Assembly (NCBI GenBank): GCA_009731375.1
Contig: BJOX01000164.1
Span: 426,127-490,126, forward strand
Length of the DNA: 64,000 nucleotides
Source of the DNA: Paulinella micropora
Taxonomy: Eukaryota; Cercozoa; Imbricatea; Euglyphida
Direction: 5' to 3'
The position numbers and the translations under genes are program-made. The notes below the pieces were generated by a model, which saw nothing but the letters and a program-made list of their open reading frames with translations, had not been told where the DNA came from and did not search any database. This document shows, piece by piece, positions 14,328 to 26,819 of this stretch; position 1 is the stretch's first letter; every line of letters starts with the position of its first letter.

Positions 14328-14403
<76 letters not shown>
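14246..14403. repeat. 65 bp LINE-derived direct repeat and (ATA)n
   Basis: GGGCGGTAGACAATAAACAC with CCTGATGCGCTAAAAATAAC is present at 14246-14308 and again at 14405-14468. The copies are separated by an (ATA)n run (14308-14403). Both copies match the start of the LINE fragment below, so a piece of the LINE was duplicated around a microsatellite. Confidence 0.85.
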
Positions 14404-14985
14404 GAAGGGCGGTAGACAATAAACACTACCCTGATGCGCTAAAAATAACTAAAGTAATAGAAATATATAAAAATAAAGACAGCAGCATACCTAGTAACTA
14501 CCGCTCGATCTCACCATTACCTATTATTGCTAAAAATTTTGACACCATAATAAATAAACAACTTATGACACACCTCCTACACCATAATATAATATCACAT
14601 ACCCAATATGCCTTCCGCCCTGACTCTTCCACGACTAACAAACAATCATAAATAAAATAATTGCACATAAAAATAAGCACGACCTAGTCCTCGCCCTTTA
14701 CATAGACCTTTCCAAAGCCTATACTGTCGAACACGATAAACTAATATAAACTCAAACATAACTTTAACTTCTGTGATAGCACCCTTGCATTCTTTGCCTC
14801 TTATTTCTCCAATCGAACCCAGCAAGTCCACACCCAATATGCCCGCTCGCAACCGCGAACAATAACGCATGGAATCCCACAGGGCAGCACACTATCAACG
14901 ACCCTTTTCCTCCTATACATTAATGATATAACCCGACACATCACTAATGGCACAATATACATACACGAACTCGAAATTTAAATAT
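14404..14985 (+). pseudogene. Decayed LINE reverse transcriptase fragment
   Basis: Non-LTR retrotransposon RT remnant. Frames read YPDALKITKVIEIYKNKD, then NYRSISPLPIIAKNF (family form NYRPISLLP..AK.F), then TQYAFRPDSSTTNKQS ending in a stop. Further on, LVLALYIDLSKAYTVEHDKL is RT motif A with a residue missing after AY, and ITHGIPQGSTLSTTLF with LLYINDI is motif B. Stops and frame changes separate the blocks. Motif C (YADD) and the whole 5' half are absent. This is a dead 5'- and 3'-truncated copy of the CR1/Jockey style of RT. It is a different family from the LINE at 60-64 kb, judged from AT-rich codon use and sequence. Confidence 0.85.
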
Positions 14986-15114
14986 ATTAATGACTACAAC
15001 TCCAGACACTGGTCACTGCCTCGGCCAGCGATTTGCTTTAGGCAATAAGATAGCTGTTAGCAGTTACTCCATGAGTTATAATTGTACAATTATCTCTCTA
15101 AATAAAAAGAATCC

Positions 15115-15450
15115 AAGAAAAAAAAAGAATCCAAGAAGAAGAAGAAGCTCAAAAAGAAGAAGAAGAAAAAGAAGAAGAAGAAGAGTTGTATGGATGACCA
15201 GAGGTCACTTGTAAAAGTAACTTCATTAAATTAAAGGCAAAGGCAAAGAAGAAGAAGAAGAAAGAAGAAGAAGAAGGACTTGTAAAAGTAACTTCATTAA
15301 ATCAAAGGCAAAGGCAAAGGCAAAGAAGAAGGCAAAGAAGAAGGCAAAGAAGAAGGCAAAGAAGAAGAAGAAGAAGAAGAAGAAGAAGAAGAAGAAGAAG
15401 AAGAAGAAGAAGAAGAAGAAGAAGAAGAAGAAGAAGAAGAAGATCTCCAG
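15115..15450. repeat. (GAA)n with GGCAAA units
   Basis: GAA runs interspersed with GGCAAAG units. The segment ACTTGTAAAAGTAACTTCAT occurs twice (about 15208 and 15277). Confidence 0.93.
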
Positions 15451-15908
15451 GACTCTGACTAGTACTGCTAGTACTGTACTGTACAGAATCTCTGGTTTTT
15501 TTTTCAGACAGACTAACATTTCTTTTGTTTGCGTTTGAGCTTCGTTTCGGTGTGTATGTGTGTATGCTGGTTGAAAGAATATCATACAAAAGCATCACAA
15601 TTTAAGGGTCTGAAGGTTTTTGTCTCACTAGCAAAGTTCCGTAAAAGCGAAATTTTTTTTGAGGGCCGCAAGAATCGGCTCAGGAAAGTTAGCGAAGAAA
15701 GAGGGATATATGACGGGCCGGGCGGTTTTTGCAGTTTTTTCCCACTCTGAACCTCGAAACCAGCGAAACAACAGGAAAAAAAACCTGTCTGAATTTAGCG
15801 CAACAGTACCGCAACCTTGAACAAAAAAGAAGAAGAAGAAAGAAAAAAAAAGAAACTGTATGTAGTGAGGCCTACAAGCTAGCCATCGACTCACCTTAAC
15901 GATCAATT
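15451..15908. other. Unique DNA upstream of tRNA locus, no gene seen
   Basis: About 450 bp of non-repetitive sequence on the terminator side of the tRNA gene. Open frames are short and unsupported. Confidence 0.5.
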
Positions 15909-15919
15909 TAAAAAAAAAT
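15909..15919 (-). terminator. Pol III terminator of tRNA-Leu
   Basis: A9 on the + strand gives T9 on the minus strand, 3 nt beyond the tRNA 3' end. This is the expected RNA polymerase III stop. Confidence 0.85.
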
Positions 15920-15921
15920 TA

Positions 15922-16003
15922 TGCAAGCGACGGGATTTGAACCCGCGCCCCCGAAGAGACTAGTACCTGAAACTAGCGCCTTAAACCGCTCGGCCACACT
16001 TGC
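15922..16003 (-). tRNA. tRNA-Leu, anticodon CAG
   Basis: 82 nt class II tRNA. The acceptor stem GCAAGTG pairs with CGCTTGC (one T-G pair), with discriminator A. The internal A-box region TGGCCGAGCGG is followed by GGCGCTAG. The anticodon stem CTAGT/ACTAG encloses loop TTCAGGT with anticodon CAG. There is a long variable arm (TCTCTTCGGGGGC) and a T arm GGGTTCAAATCCC. A73, the GGCCGAG D-arm and the variable arm fit leucine, reading CUG. CCA is not encoded. A T9 terminator follows directly. It looks intact and functional, and it stands alone among microsatellites. Confidence 0.96.
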
Positions 16004-16039
16004 ATGCAGTCGATGGGCAGAGGGGGGACGTGTTCAAAC

Positions 16040-16115
16040 GGTGTGGCTGGGGAGTTGGTTGCGGAGTTGGTTGGCGGAGGCTGGTTGCGGGGAGTTGGTT
16101 GGCGGGGAGGCTGGG
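16040..16115. repeat. GGTTGCGGAGTTGG minisatellite
   Basis: Short G-rich units of GGAGTTGGTTGGCGG type up to the gap. An inverse complement, CCCACCAACTCCC, occurs near 33123-33165. Confidence 0.8.
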
Positions 16116-16501
16116 NNNNNNNNNNNNNNNNNNNNNNNNNNNNNNNNNNNNNNNNNNNNNNNNNNNNNNNNNNNNNNNNNNNNNNNNNNNNNNNNNNNNN
16201 NNNNNNNNNNNNNNNNNNNNNNNNNNNNNNNNNNNNNNNNNNNNNNNNNNNNNNNNNNNNNNNNNNNNNNNNNNNNNNNNNNNNNNNNNNNNNNNNNNNN
16301 NNNNNNNNNNNNNNNNNNNNNNNNNNNNNNNNNNNNNNNNNNNNNNNNNNNNNNNNNNNNNNNNNNNNNNNNNNNNNNNNNNNNNNNNNNNNNNNNNNNN
16401 NNNNNNNNNNNNNNNNNNNNNNNNNNNNNNNNNNNNNNNNNNNNNNNNNNNNNNNNNNNNNNNNNNNNNNNNNNNNNNNNNNNNNNNNNNNNNNNNNNNN
16501 N
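16116..16501. other. Assembly gap (386 N)
   Basis: Flanked by GGTTGGCGG-type repeats on both sides. Confidence 0.99.
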
Positions 16502-16524
16502 CGGGGGGTGGTTGGCGGACAGAG

Positions 16525-16560
16525 ACACAGACAGACAGACAGACAGAGACACACACACGC

Positions 16561-16609
<49 letters not shown>

Positions 16610-16621
16610 GACAGACAGACA

Positions 16622-16674
<53 letters not shown>

Positions 16675-16682
16675 ACACAAAC
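16525..16682. repeat. (AC)n and (ACAG)n
   Basis: Pure AC with two ACAG blocks. Confidence 0.95.
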
Positions 16683-16689
16683 AAGCAAA

Positions 16690-17230
<541 letters not shown>

Positions 17231-17235
17231 CCTCA

Positions 17236-17255
17236 GATACATACATACATACATG

Positions 17256-17289
<34 letters not shown>

Positions 17290-18790
17290 TACATACATAC
17301 ATACATACAATACATACATACATACATACATACATACATACACATATGTACACATACATAAATACATACATACATACATACACATACATACATACATACA
17401 TACATACATGCATACATACATACATACATACATGCATACATGCATACATACATACATACATACATACATACATACATACATACATACATACATACATAGG
17501 TACGTACACACGTGCTGTACGTACACACATACATACTTATACATACATACATACATACATACATACATACATACATACATACTTACTTACTTACATACAT
17601 ACATACATACACATACATACATACATACATTGATACATACATACATACATACATACATGCATACATGCATACATGCATACATGCATGCATGCATGCATGC
17701 ATACATACATACATACATACATACATACATACATACACATACGTACATCCATACATATATACATACATACATACATACATACATACATACATACATACAT
17801 ACATACATGCTTACATACATACATACACATACGTTTATGCATACATGCGAGCATACGTACATCCCTACTTACATACACACAAACGTACATACATACATAC
17901 AGACATACATACACATATACATACATACATACATACATACATACATACATACATACATACGTACGTACATACATACATACATACATACATACATGCATGC
18001 ATACATGCATACATACATATATATGTACATTTATACAGCCATCCATCCATCCATCCCTCCATCCCTCCATCCATCCATCCATCCATCCATCCATCCATAC
18101 ATACATACTTACATACATACATACATACATACGTGAATACTGACAAACACACATTTATACATACATACATACATGCATACATACATACATGCATACATAC
18201 ATACATGCATGCATACATACATACATGCATGCATACATACATACACACATACAGACATACATACATACATACATACATACATACATACATACATACATAC
18301 ATAATATGCATACAGACACACATACAGACATACATACATACATACATACGTACATACATACACACATACATACATACATGCATACATGCATACATACAAT
18401 ACATACAATACATACATTCATACATTCATACATACATACATACATACATACACATATACATACAGAAACACATACATACATACATACATACATGCATGCA
18501 TGCATGCGCATACATACATATATATACATACATACATACATACATACATACATACATACGTACATATATACATGCATATATGCATACGTACAATACATAC
18601 ATTACATACAATACATACATTCATACATTCATTCATACATACATACATACATACATACATACATACAGACACATATACACACATACATAAATACATACAT
18701 GCATGCATACATACATACATACATACATACATACACATACGTACGTATATTCATACATACAGACATACATACATACATAACATACATACA

Positions 18791-18821
<31 letters not shown>

Positions 18822-18862
18822 CACATACATTAATAACATACATAACATATATACATACATAC

Positions 18863-18941
<79 letters not shown>

Positions 18942-20214
18942 CATGCATACATACATACTTCAATATACATACATACATACATACATACATACATTCATTC
19001 ATACATACATACATACATAAATACATACATACACACGTTCATAATTACGTAGGTACATGTATACATGCGTACATCAATCCATCCATCCATCCATCCATCC
19101 ATCCATCCATCCATCCATCCATACATACATACATACATACATACACACATACATACATTCATACAAACATACATACATACATACATACATACATACATAA
19201 ATACATAAACATACATTCATACATACATACATTCATACATACATACATACATACATGCATACATACATGCATACATACATACATACATACATACATACAT
19301 ACATGCATACATACAGACAAACGTACATACATACATGCATTCAAGTTACGTACATACGTACGTACATACATACATACATACATACATACATACATACATA
19401 CACACATACATACACACACACATACATACATACATACATACATACGTACATACATACGTACATACATACGTACATACATACGTACATACATACGTACGTG
19501 TGTACGTACGTACATATATACATACATACATACATACATACATACATACATACATACATACATGCATACATGCATACATACACATAGACATACATGCATA
19601 CATACATACATACATACATACCTACATACATACGTGCTTACACTCTTACACTCATACATACATACATACATACATACATACATACATTCATACTGACTTA
19701 CTTACTTACTTATGCACAGACGTACATACATGCGTACATACATACATACATACATACATACATACACACATACACATACACATACATACATACATACATA
19801 CATACATGCATACATACATGCATACATACAAACATACATAAGTACATACATACATACATACTTACATACTTACATACTTACATACTTACATACATACATG
19901 CATACATACATAAGATCTATGACCCCATACATACATACATGCATACATACATGTATACATGCATACATGCATACATACATACATGCATACACACATACAC
20001 ACATACATACATACATGCATACATACGTAAGAGCTATGACCCCTATCACATACATAACACCTATTACATACATAACACGTATCTGCCTGCATACATACAT
20101 ACATACATACATACATACATACATACATACATACATACATACATACATACATACATACATACATACATACATACGTACGTACGTACGATCGTACTTATTT
20201 ACTTACTTACTTAC
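17236..20214. repeat. 3 kb (ATAC)n tetranucleotide field
   Basis: ATAC with ATGC, ACGT and CCAT variants and small (AT)n blocks (18860-18930). Two copies of a short unique segment (AAGATCTATGACCCC near 19912 and AAGAGCTATGACCCC near 20029) are embedded just before 20.2 kb. Confidence 0.97.
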
Positions 20215-20292
20215 TTGGTTACCCACTTTCTTGCATACATACATACATACATACTTACTTACTTACTTACTTACTAACTTACTCACTCACTC

Positions 20293-20324
<32 letters not shown>

Positions 20325-20407
20325 GCTTACTTGGTTACCCTCTTTCCTGCATACATGCATACATACATACATGCATGCATACATACATACATACATACAT
20401 ACATACA

Positions 20408-20444
<37 letters not shown>

Positions 20445-20575
20445 GGTTACCCACTTTCCTGCTTATATACATACATTCATTCATACATTCATTCATACAT
20501 ACATACATACATACATACATACATACTTACTTACTTACTTACTTACATACTTACTTACTTACTTACTTACTTTCC

Positions 20576-20608
<33 letters not shown>

Positions 20609-20677
20609 GCTTACTTACTTGCTTACTTGCTTTGCTTACTTACTTACTTGCATACGTACGTACGTACGTACGTGCTC

Positions 20678-20711
<34 letters not shown>

Positions 20712-21891
20712 GTACTAGATTACCCACTTTCTTGCTTGATACATACATACATACATACATACATACATACATACATACATACGTACGTACTTACTTACTT
20801 TTTTTACTTACTTACGTACTTACTTACGTACTTACGTACTTACTTACTGGTTTACCCACTTTCTTGCTTACATTCATACATTCATACATACATACATACA
20901 TACGTACGTACGTACATACGTACTTACTTGCTTACTTCTTACTTACTTCTTACTTAACTTACTTACGTACTTACTTACTGGGTTACCCACTTTCTTGTTT
21001 ACATTCATTCATACATACATCCATTCATCCATCCATCCATCCATCCATACATACATACATACATACATGCATACATACATACATACATACATACATACAT
21101 ACATACGTACTTACTTACTTACATACTTACTTACTTACATACTTACTTGGCTACCCACTTTCTTTCTTACATACATACATACATACATACATAGATAAAT
21201 ACATAAATACATGCATATACTTACTTATTTACTTGGCTACCCACTTTTTTTGCTTGCTTTTATACATACATACATACATACATACATACATACATACATA
21301 CATACATACATACATACATACATACATACATACATACATACATACATACATACGTATGTCCGTACGTACGTACGTACGTACGTACGTACGTACTTACTTA
21401 CTTACTTATTTACTTACTTACTTTCTTACTTACTTGCTTTGTTACCCATTTTCTTGCTTACGTTCTTACATACATACATGCATGCATGAATATATACATA
21501 CATACATACATACATACATACATGCATACATACATACATACATATACATACATAATGTACGTACTTATTTACTTACTTGCTTACTTACTTTTTTGGTTAC
21601 CCACGTATTTACTTACTTATTTACTTACTTACTTAATCACTTACTTGGTTACATTTTTTTCTTGCTTACATTCATAAATACATGTATGCATACATGCATA
21701 CATACATACATACATAACATACATACATACATACATACATACATACATACATACATACGTACGTACGTACTTATTTACTTACTTACTTACTTGGTTACCC
21801 ACTTTCTTGCTTGCATACATACATACATACATACATACATACATACATACATACATACATACATACATACATACAGACATACGTACGTACA

Positions 21892-21925
<34 letters not shown>

Positions 21926-22571
21926 CATACATACATACATACTTACTTACTTACTTACTTACTAACTTGGTTACCCACTTTCCTGCTTACATTCATACAT
22001 ACATACATACACACATACATACATACATACATACATACATGCATGCATACATACTTACATACATACATACATACATACTTACTTACTTACTTACTTACTT
22101 GCTTACACACTTTCCTGCTTACATACATACATACATACTTACATACTTACCTACTTACTTACTTACTTACTTACTTAGTTAGTTAGTTACTTACTTACTT
22201 GGTTACCAACTTTCCTGCTTACATTCATACATACATACATACATACATACATACATACATACATACATACATACTTACTTACTTCTTTCTTACTTGGTTA
22301 CCCACTTTCCTGCTTACATTCATACATACATACATACATACATGCATACATACATACATACATACATACATACACATACATACATACATACATACATACA
22401 TACGTACGTACGTATATACTTACGTACTTACTACTTACTTACTTACTTACTTACTTACTTGGTTACCCACTTTCTTGCTTACATACATACATACATACAT
22501 TCATACATTCATACTTATTTACTTATTTACTTTCTTACTTACTTACTTGGTTACCCACTTTCTTGCTAACA
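20215..22571. repeat. Interspersed 20-24 bp core in ATAC/ACTT array
   Basis: Eighteen occurrences of a core close to TTGGTTACCCACTTTCYTGC, at about 20215, 20331, 20443, 20717, 20848, 20979, 21147, 21233, 21438, 21593, 21645, 21791, 21967, 22101, 22199, 22294, 22459 and 22547. Each is preceded by (ACTT)n and followed by (ATAC)n, often through a TTACATTC joint. Spacing is about 50-275 bp. This is a higher-order repeat whose unit is ACTT block, core and ATAC block. Confidence 0.9.
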
Positions 22572-22925
22572 TACATTCATACATACATACATACATACAT
22601 ACATACATACATACATACTTACATACTTACATACTTACATACTTACTTAATTACTTAATTACTTACTTACTTACTTACTTAGTCTTACTTTCTTACTTAC
22701 TTACTCAATACAATGTTATATACATTCATCCATACATACATCACAAACATACATACATACATACATACATACACACACACACATACATACATACATACAT
22801 ACATACATACATACATACATACATACATACATTTATCGCTACCTTTTTGCAGCATTCACACTTACTTAACTTACTTACTTACTATTCTTCTTACTTTCTT
22901 ATTACTTACTCTTACTTACTTACAT
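22572..22925. repeat. (ATAC)n/(ACTT)n, tail of the field
   Basis: The tetranucleotide field continues without the 20 bp core and ends in TTACTTACTCTTACTT. Confidence 0.93.
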
Positions 22926-23261
22926 TTTTGTTGTTTTTGTTGTTTTTGTTGTTGTTGTTTTTGCTGTTTTGTTTGCTGTTTTTGTTTGTTGTTATTATTA
23001 TTGATGTTGTTTTTGTTTGTTTGTTTTTTTGTTTGTTGTTGTTGTTATTGTTGTTGTCGTTGTTGTCGTCGTGTCGTGGTTGTCGTCGTCGTCGTAGTTG
23101 TTGTTGTTGTTGTTGATGATGATGTTGCTGCTGCTGCTGCTGCTGAGATGATAATGATGATGATGATGTTGTTGTTGTTCTTGTTGTTGTTTGTTTGTTG
23201 TTGTTTGTTGTTTGTTGTTGTTGCTGTTGTTGCTGTTGTCGCTGTTGTTGCTTGTTGTTGC

Positions 23262-23304
<43 letters not shown>

Positions 23305-23660
23305 CGTCGTTGTGGTCGTTGTTGTCGTCGTCGTCGTTGTCGTCGTCGTCGTCGTTGTTGTTGTTGTTTGTTTTGTTGTTTGTTATCATTTTCTTTGTCA
23401 TTTGTTGCTGTCGTTATTGTAGTTGTTGGGGTTGCTGTCGTTCTGTCGTCGTTGTTGTGGTTGTTGTTGCTGTTGCTGTTGCTGTTGTTTTTATCGTTGT
23501 TGTGCTTGTTATCGTTGTCATCGTTGTCATCGCTGTTGTCGTTGTTATCGTTGTTATCGTTGTTGTGTTGTTGTCGTTGTTATCGTTGTTGTGTTGTTGT
23601 TGTTGTTGTTTCTGTTGTTGTTGCTTTTGTTGTTGCTGGTGTTATTTTTGTTGTGCATAC
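22926..23660. repeat. (GTT)n/(GTC)n trinucleotide field
   Basis: About 730 bp of GTT, GTC and GCT triplets, strongly G/T on this strand. Frames are homopolymeric. Confidence 0.96.
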
Positions 23661-23719
23661 ATACACATGTAGACAACATATATACATGAATCGAATAGAC
23701 GTTTATACACGACATGTAA

Positions 23720-23923
23720 GAAATACATACATACATACATACATACATACATGTAAATATACATATACATATACATACATACATACATACATACATACAT
23801 ACATACACACATACATACATACATACATACATACATACATAGAGAGAGACAGAGAGAGACAGAGACAGAGAGAGAGACAGAGAGAGAGAGGGAGAGAGAG
23901 AGAGAGAGAGAGACAGAGAGAGA

Positions 23924-23966
<43 letters not shown>

Positions 23967-24047
23967 TGTATGTATGTATGTATGTATGTACGTATGTATG
24001 TATGTACGTATGTATGTATGTATGTATGTATGTATGTATGTACTGTC

Positions 24048-24088
<41 letters not shown>

Positions 24089-24089
24089 C

Positions 24090-24120
<31 letters not shown>

Positions 24121-24165
24121 GTGTCTCTCTCTCTCTCTCTGTGTCTCTCTCTTCTTCTTCTTCGC
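23720..24165. repeat. (ATAC)n, (AG)n, (ATGT)n, (CT)n inverted arrangement
   Basis: ATAC (23727-23840) then AG (23841-23962), followed by ATGT (23966-24040) then CT (24042-24165). The second half is the reverse complement of the first, so the block is a large imperfect inverted repeat built of microsatellites. Confidence 0.9.
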
Positions 24166-24404
24166 TTTTATTGAGAGAACAATTTTACAATCGGGCTCAG
24201 GGAACGTCCACGTGAAAAGTATAGCTAGTAAGTTATACCTTTATCTAAGGTGGAAACCTAGTTATTCAGTTGATCGTATTAAAGGAAAATATTAAATTTG
24301 TATTTAGCGGCTCGGTGTTATATATATCTAGTATTAATATTATTAATATTAATATTTATGTTTAGATATATTCAGTAGTGATAATATTATAATATGATAT
24401 GAAT
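24166..24404. other. Unique AT-rich DNA, no gene seen
   Basis: Non-repetitive sequence up to the gap. No ORF of substance. Confidence 0.5.
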
Positions 24405-24767
24405 NNNNNNNNNNNNNNNNNNNNNNNNNNNNNNNNNNNNNNNNNNNNNNNNNNNNNNNNNNNNNNNNNNNNNNNNNNNNNNNNNNNNNNNNNNNNNNNN
24501 NNNNNNNNNNNNNNNNNNNNNNNNNNNNNNNNNNNNNNNNNNNNNNNNNNNNNNNNNNNNNNNNNNNNNNNNNNNNNNNNNNNNNNNNNNNNNNNNNNNN
24601 NNNNNNNNNNNNNNNNNNNNNNNNNNNNNNNNNNNNNNNNNNNNNNNNNNNNNNNNNNNNNNNNNNNNNNNNNNNNNNNNNNNNNNNNNNNNNNNNNNNN
24701 NNNNNNNNNNNNNNNNNNNNNNNNNNNNNNNNNNNNNNNNNNNNNNNNNNNNNNNNNNNNNNNNNNN
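24405..24767. other. Assembly gap (363 N)
   Basis: Unknown sequence. Confidence 0.99.
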
Positions 24768-24774
24768 CACCACA

Positions 24775-25010
24775 AAAAAAAAAAAAAAATTCTTAATGGG
24801 AAGCGCTGGTATTTTTTTCTTTCTATTTCTTATGTATGTATGTATGTATGTATGTATGTATGTATGTATGTATGTGTGTGTGTCTGTGTATGTGCGTACG
24901 TAATGTATGTATTCTTGCAAGCATGCATGTATGTGTGAACGCACGTGTGTAGGTACATGTTGCAATCCTAGCTACTTACGCTGTCCGTGTGCAGGAGAGG
25001 TCTATCCTTG

Positions 25011-25078
<68 letters not shown>

Positions 25079-25319
25079 CCTATCTATCTATCTATCTATC
25101 TTCCTATCTATCTATCTATATCTTTACAAAGCGACGCCAACAACAACACCGACACCAACACCAAAAACAACAACACCGACACCAACACCAAAAACAACAA
25201 CAAACAACAACCACCACTATAGCATGTGAACAACAATATGAAAAAAAAAAAAAGAAATTTCTAATCGGGAAGCGTTGTTATTTTTTTTTCTTTCTATTTC
25301 TTTTGTATGTATGTGTATG

Positions 25320-25351
<32 letters not shown>

Positions 25352-25376
25352 CAGATAGATAGATAGATAGATAGAT
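24775..25376. repeat. Two 60 bp direct repeats with ATGT, ATCT and AACACC arrays
   Basis: TTCTTAATGGGAAGCGCTGG with TTTCTTTCTATTTCTTATG (about 24790-24833) recurs as TTTCTAATCGGGAAGCGTTG (about 25255-25305). Between and after them lie ATGT (24833-24880), ATCT (25007-25120), ACACCGACACCAAC units (25138-25215) and GATA (25321-25376). Confidence 0.85.
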
Positions 25377-25384
25377 GTTGCATC

Positions 25385-25813
25385 GTGCTAGAACAAGCAA
25401 TGTTTGTTTGTTATAGAGTCTTTATGTCGCGCAGGATTCCGCCAGGGAAAGGAGTACAAGTACCTGCTGCAGCTCTCTCAAGCCTTTTGCCTGACTTTGA
25501 GCAGACAGTGGAAGTGGACCTTGCCGCTTTCGTACAGGACAGAAGGGTTCTGATCGAAGCAGTCTGCAAGCTGTGGCAGGGTTTCAGTACAACCGCCGAG
25601 TTTGCGAAGCAAACTACACGCTGTGGTTTCCTTGCTGAACTGTTAGCTGCTCTCTGGGTCCTGCCGTGGGGTTTGGCATATCCTTGTCAAGAACACAGTA
25701 GCCCTGGTCCCGCGGCCGCCAGCGCTGGCGGCAGTCGTTATGTTTTTGAGTTGAAATTCATACATTCTTCTAGCTCCTCACAGCCAGCTGCAGCCCAGCA
25801 CTTCTTCTTCTAG
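25385..25813 (+). CDS. Unrecognised gene, candidate exon 1
   Basis: Open frame of 142 codons with balanced, protein-like composition, in contrast to its surroundings: MLEQAMFVCYRVFMSRRIPP at the start, then DFEQTVEVDLAAFVQDRRVL and LIEAVCKLWQGFSTTAEFAK. The last 20 or so residues (Ser/Gln/Phe-rich) look like read-through into non-coding DNA, so the true exon probably ends earlier. I recognise no domain. Base composition near 50% GC and the run of similar frames to 28.3 kb suggest one multi-exon gene on the plus strand. Start codon and splice sites are uncertain. Confidence 0.45.
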   Translation: MLEQAMFVCYRVFMSRRIPPGKGVQVPAAALSSLLPDFEQTVEVDLAAFVQDRRVLIEAVCKLWQGFSTTAEFAKQTTRCGFLAELLAALWVLPWGLAYPCQEHSSPGPAAASAGGSRYVFELKFIHSSSSSQPAAAQHFFF

Positions 25814-25832
25814 CTGTCTAGCCGTTTATTTT

Positions 25833-26072
25833 ATGCTTCGCGAGAGTTCTGGCGGAGGCGTGCAAAACCAGGTCCTAGCTGCGACTTACTGGCCGAACGC
25901 TCTGCTGGCAGTCCGCCAGGGCCAGGATCGCAAGTTTTCTCTCATTACTGACACTCCTCTTGCGTTTAGACCTGGTAGTAGTCGAATTCCAGTAAAGTGT
26001 GACATCACAGTCATCAGGCACATCGAGTGGGTAGGCCATGTCCACCCCCTTGCGATCAAGCGAGCTGGTTAG
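25833..26072 (+). CDS. Unrecognised gene, candidate exon 2
   Basis: 79-codon frame containing NQVLAATYWPNALLAVRQGQ and DRKFSLITDTPLAFRPG. It ends at a TAG (26070-26072), after which the same frame stays open (VTQVEVKYGQSDFFLPVSEL) into the next block. The TAG is therefore either a nonsense mutation or removed by splicing; an acceptor-like TTACGCAG lies just after it. No family recognised. Confidence 0.4.
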   Translation: MLRESSGGGVQNQVLAATYWPNALLAVRQGQDRKFSLITDTPLAFRPGSSRIPVKCDITVIRHIEWVGHVHPLAIKRAG

Positions 26073-26492
26073 GTTACGCAGGTAGAAGTTAAGTACGGAC
26101 AGTCTGATTTCTTTTTGCCAGTAAGTGAGCTGAGGAAAATGGACGTTTTGCTGCGTGTTGGGCCTGATGAGACAGGCGCCAACACTTTCTCTCTTGTCGA
26201 ACATGCGACTTTGCGGCACATTCCTCCTCCTACCTTTCACACTCAGACTTTCCTCAAATCCATTTACGAACATTGTCCGATTGTGAACGAAGCAGACGAT
26301 CACGACGCTGTTACTTCAACGACTAGACTAGTGTCAGCACCTACTTGCTTTTATGATGGCCCAGCGTCCTTGAGTCTACCTGTTCTGGCTGCTGCTGTCG
26401 ACAAGATTTTCGGCTCCGGTTCTGGTATTCTGTTGAAGGGTGAGCTGCTCCAGGCTGTTCAATCATTCGACGTAAAGACGGTAATATTGTTT
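26073..26492 (+). CDS. Unrecognised gene, candidate exon 3
   Basis: The frame continues from the previous block with MDVLLRVGPDETGANTFSLV, SIYEHCPIVNEADDHDAVTS and ILLKGELLQAVQSFD. A phase-0 GT donor is available after SFD (GAC|GTAAAG) or after VKT (ACG|GTAATA). It can join in frame to the acceptor at about 26819 (TATGTTGTGCAG). No known domain. The reverse strand has a 142-codon frame here, which I consider a shadow. Confidence 0.45.
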
Positions 26493-26611
26493 TCCCCGTA
26501 GTATCTGTCTATCTATCTGTCTATCAATCTACCTGTTACCGTCACATTATAATGTAATACTGTATATGTATTGTACTGACTGATAATACTAATTTGTTAT
26601 TCATTCAAGTT

Positions 26612-26772
26612 GAAGGTGTGTGTGATTTTACATTGAAGGTGTGTGTGATTTTACATTGAAGGTGTGTGTGATTTTACATTGAAGGTGTGTGCGATTTTAC
26701 ATTGAAGGTGTGTGTGATTTTACATTGAAGGTGTGTGTGATTTTACATTGAAGGTGTGTGTGATTTAAAATT
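26612..26772. repeat. 23 bp minisatellite, 7 copies, in candidate intron
   Basis: Unit GAAGGTGTGTGTGATTTTAC plus ATT, starting at 26612, 26635, 26658, 26681, 26704, 26727 and 26750. The copies are almost identical (one GTGCGA variant), so the array is young. It lies between the candidate donor near 26480-26493 and the acceptor at 26819. Confidence 0.93.
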
Positions 26773-26819
26773 TCAACAAAGTTATTGGTGATTACTAATA
26801 TGTTATATATGTTGTGCAG

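Noticed and set aside
19712-22186. 824-codon plus-strand frame (YIHT/LLTY repeats)
   Set aside because: Translation of ATAC/ACTT microsatellite. No stops arise because the repeat lacks stop triplets in that frame.
20215-22571. CRISPR-like regular spacing of a 20-24 bp repeat
   Set aside because: The intervals are microsatellite, not unique spacers, spacing is irregular and the genome is eukaryotic.
25875-26303. 142-codon minus-strand frame opposite the unrecognised gene
   Set aside because: Plus-strand frames in the same region continue collinearly on both sides with usable splice sites. The minus frame has no continuation.
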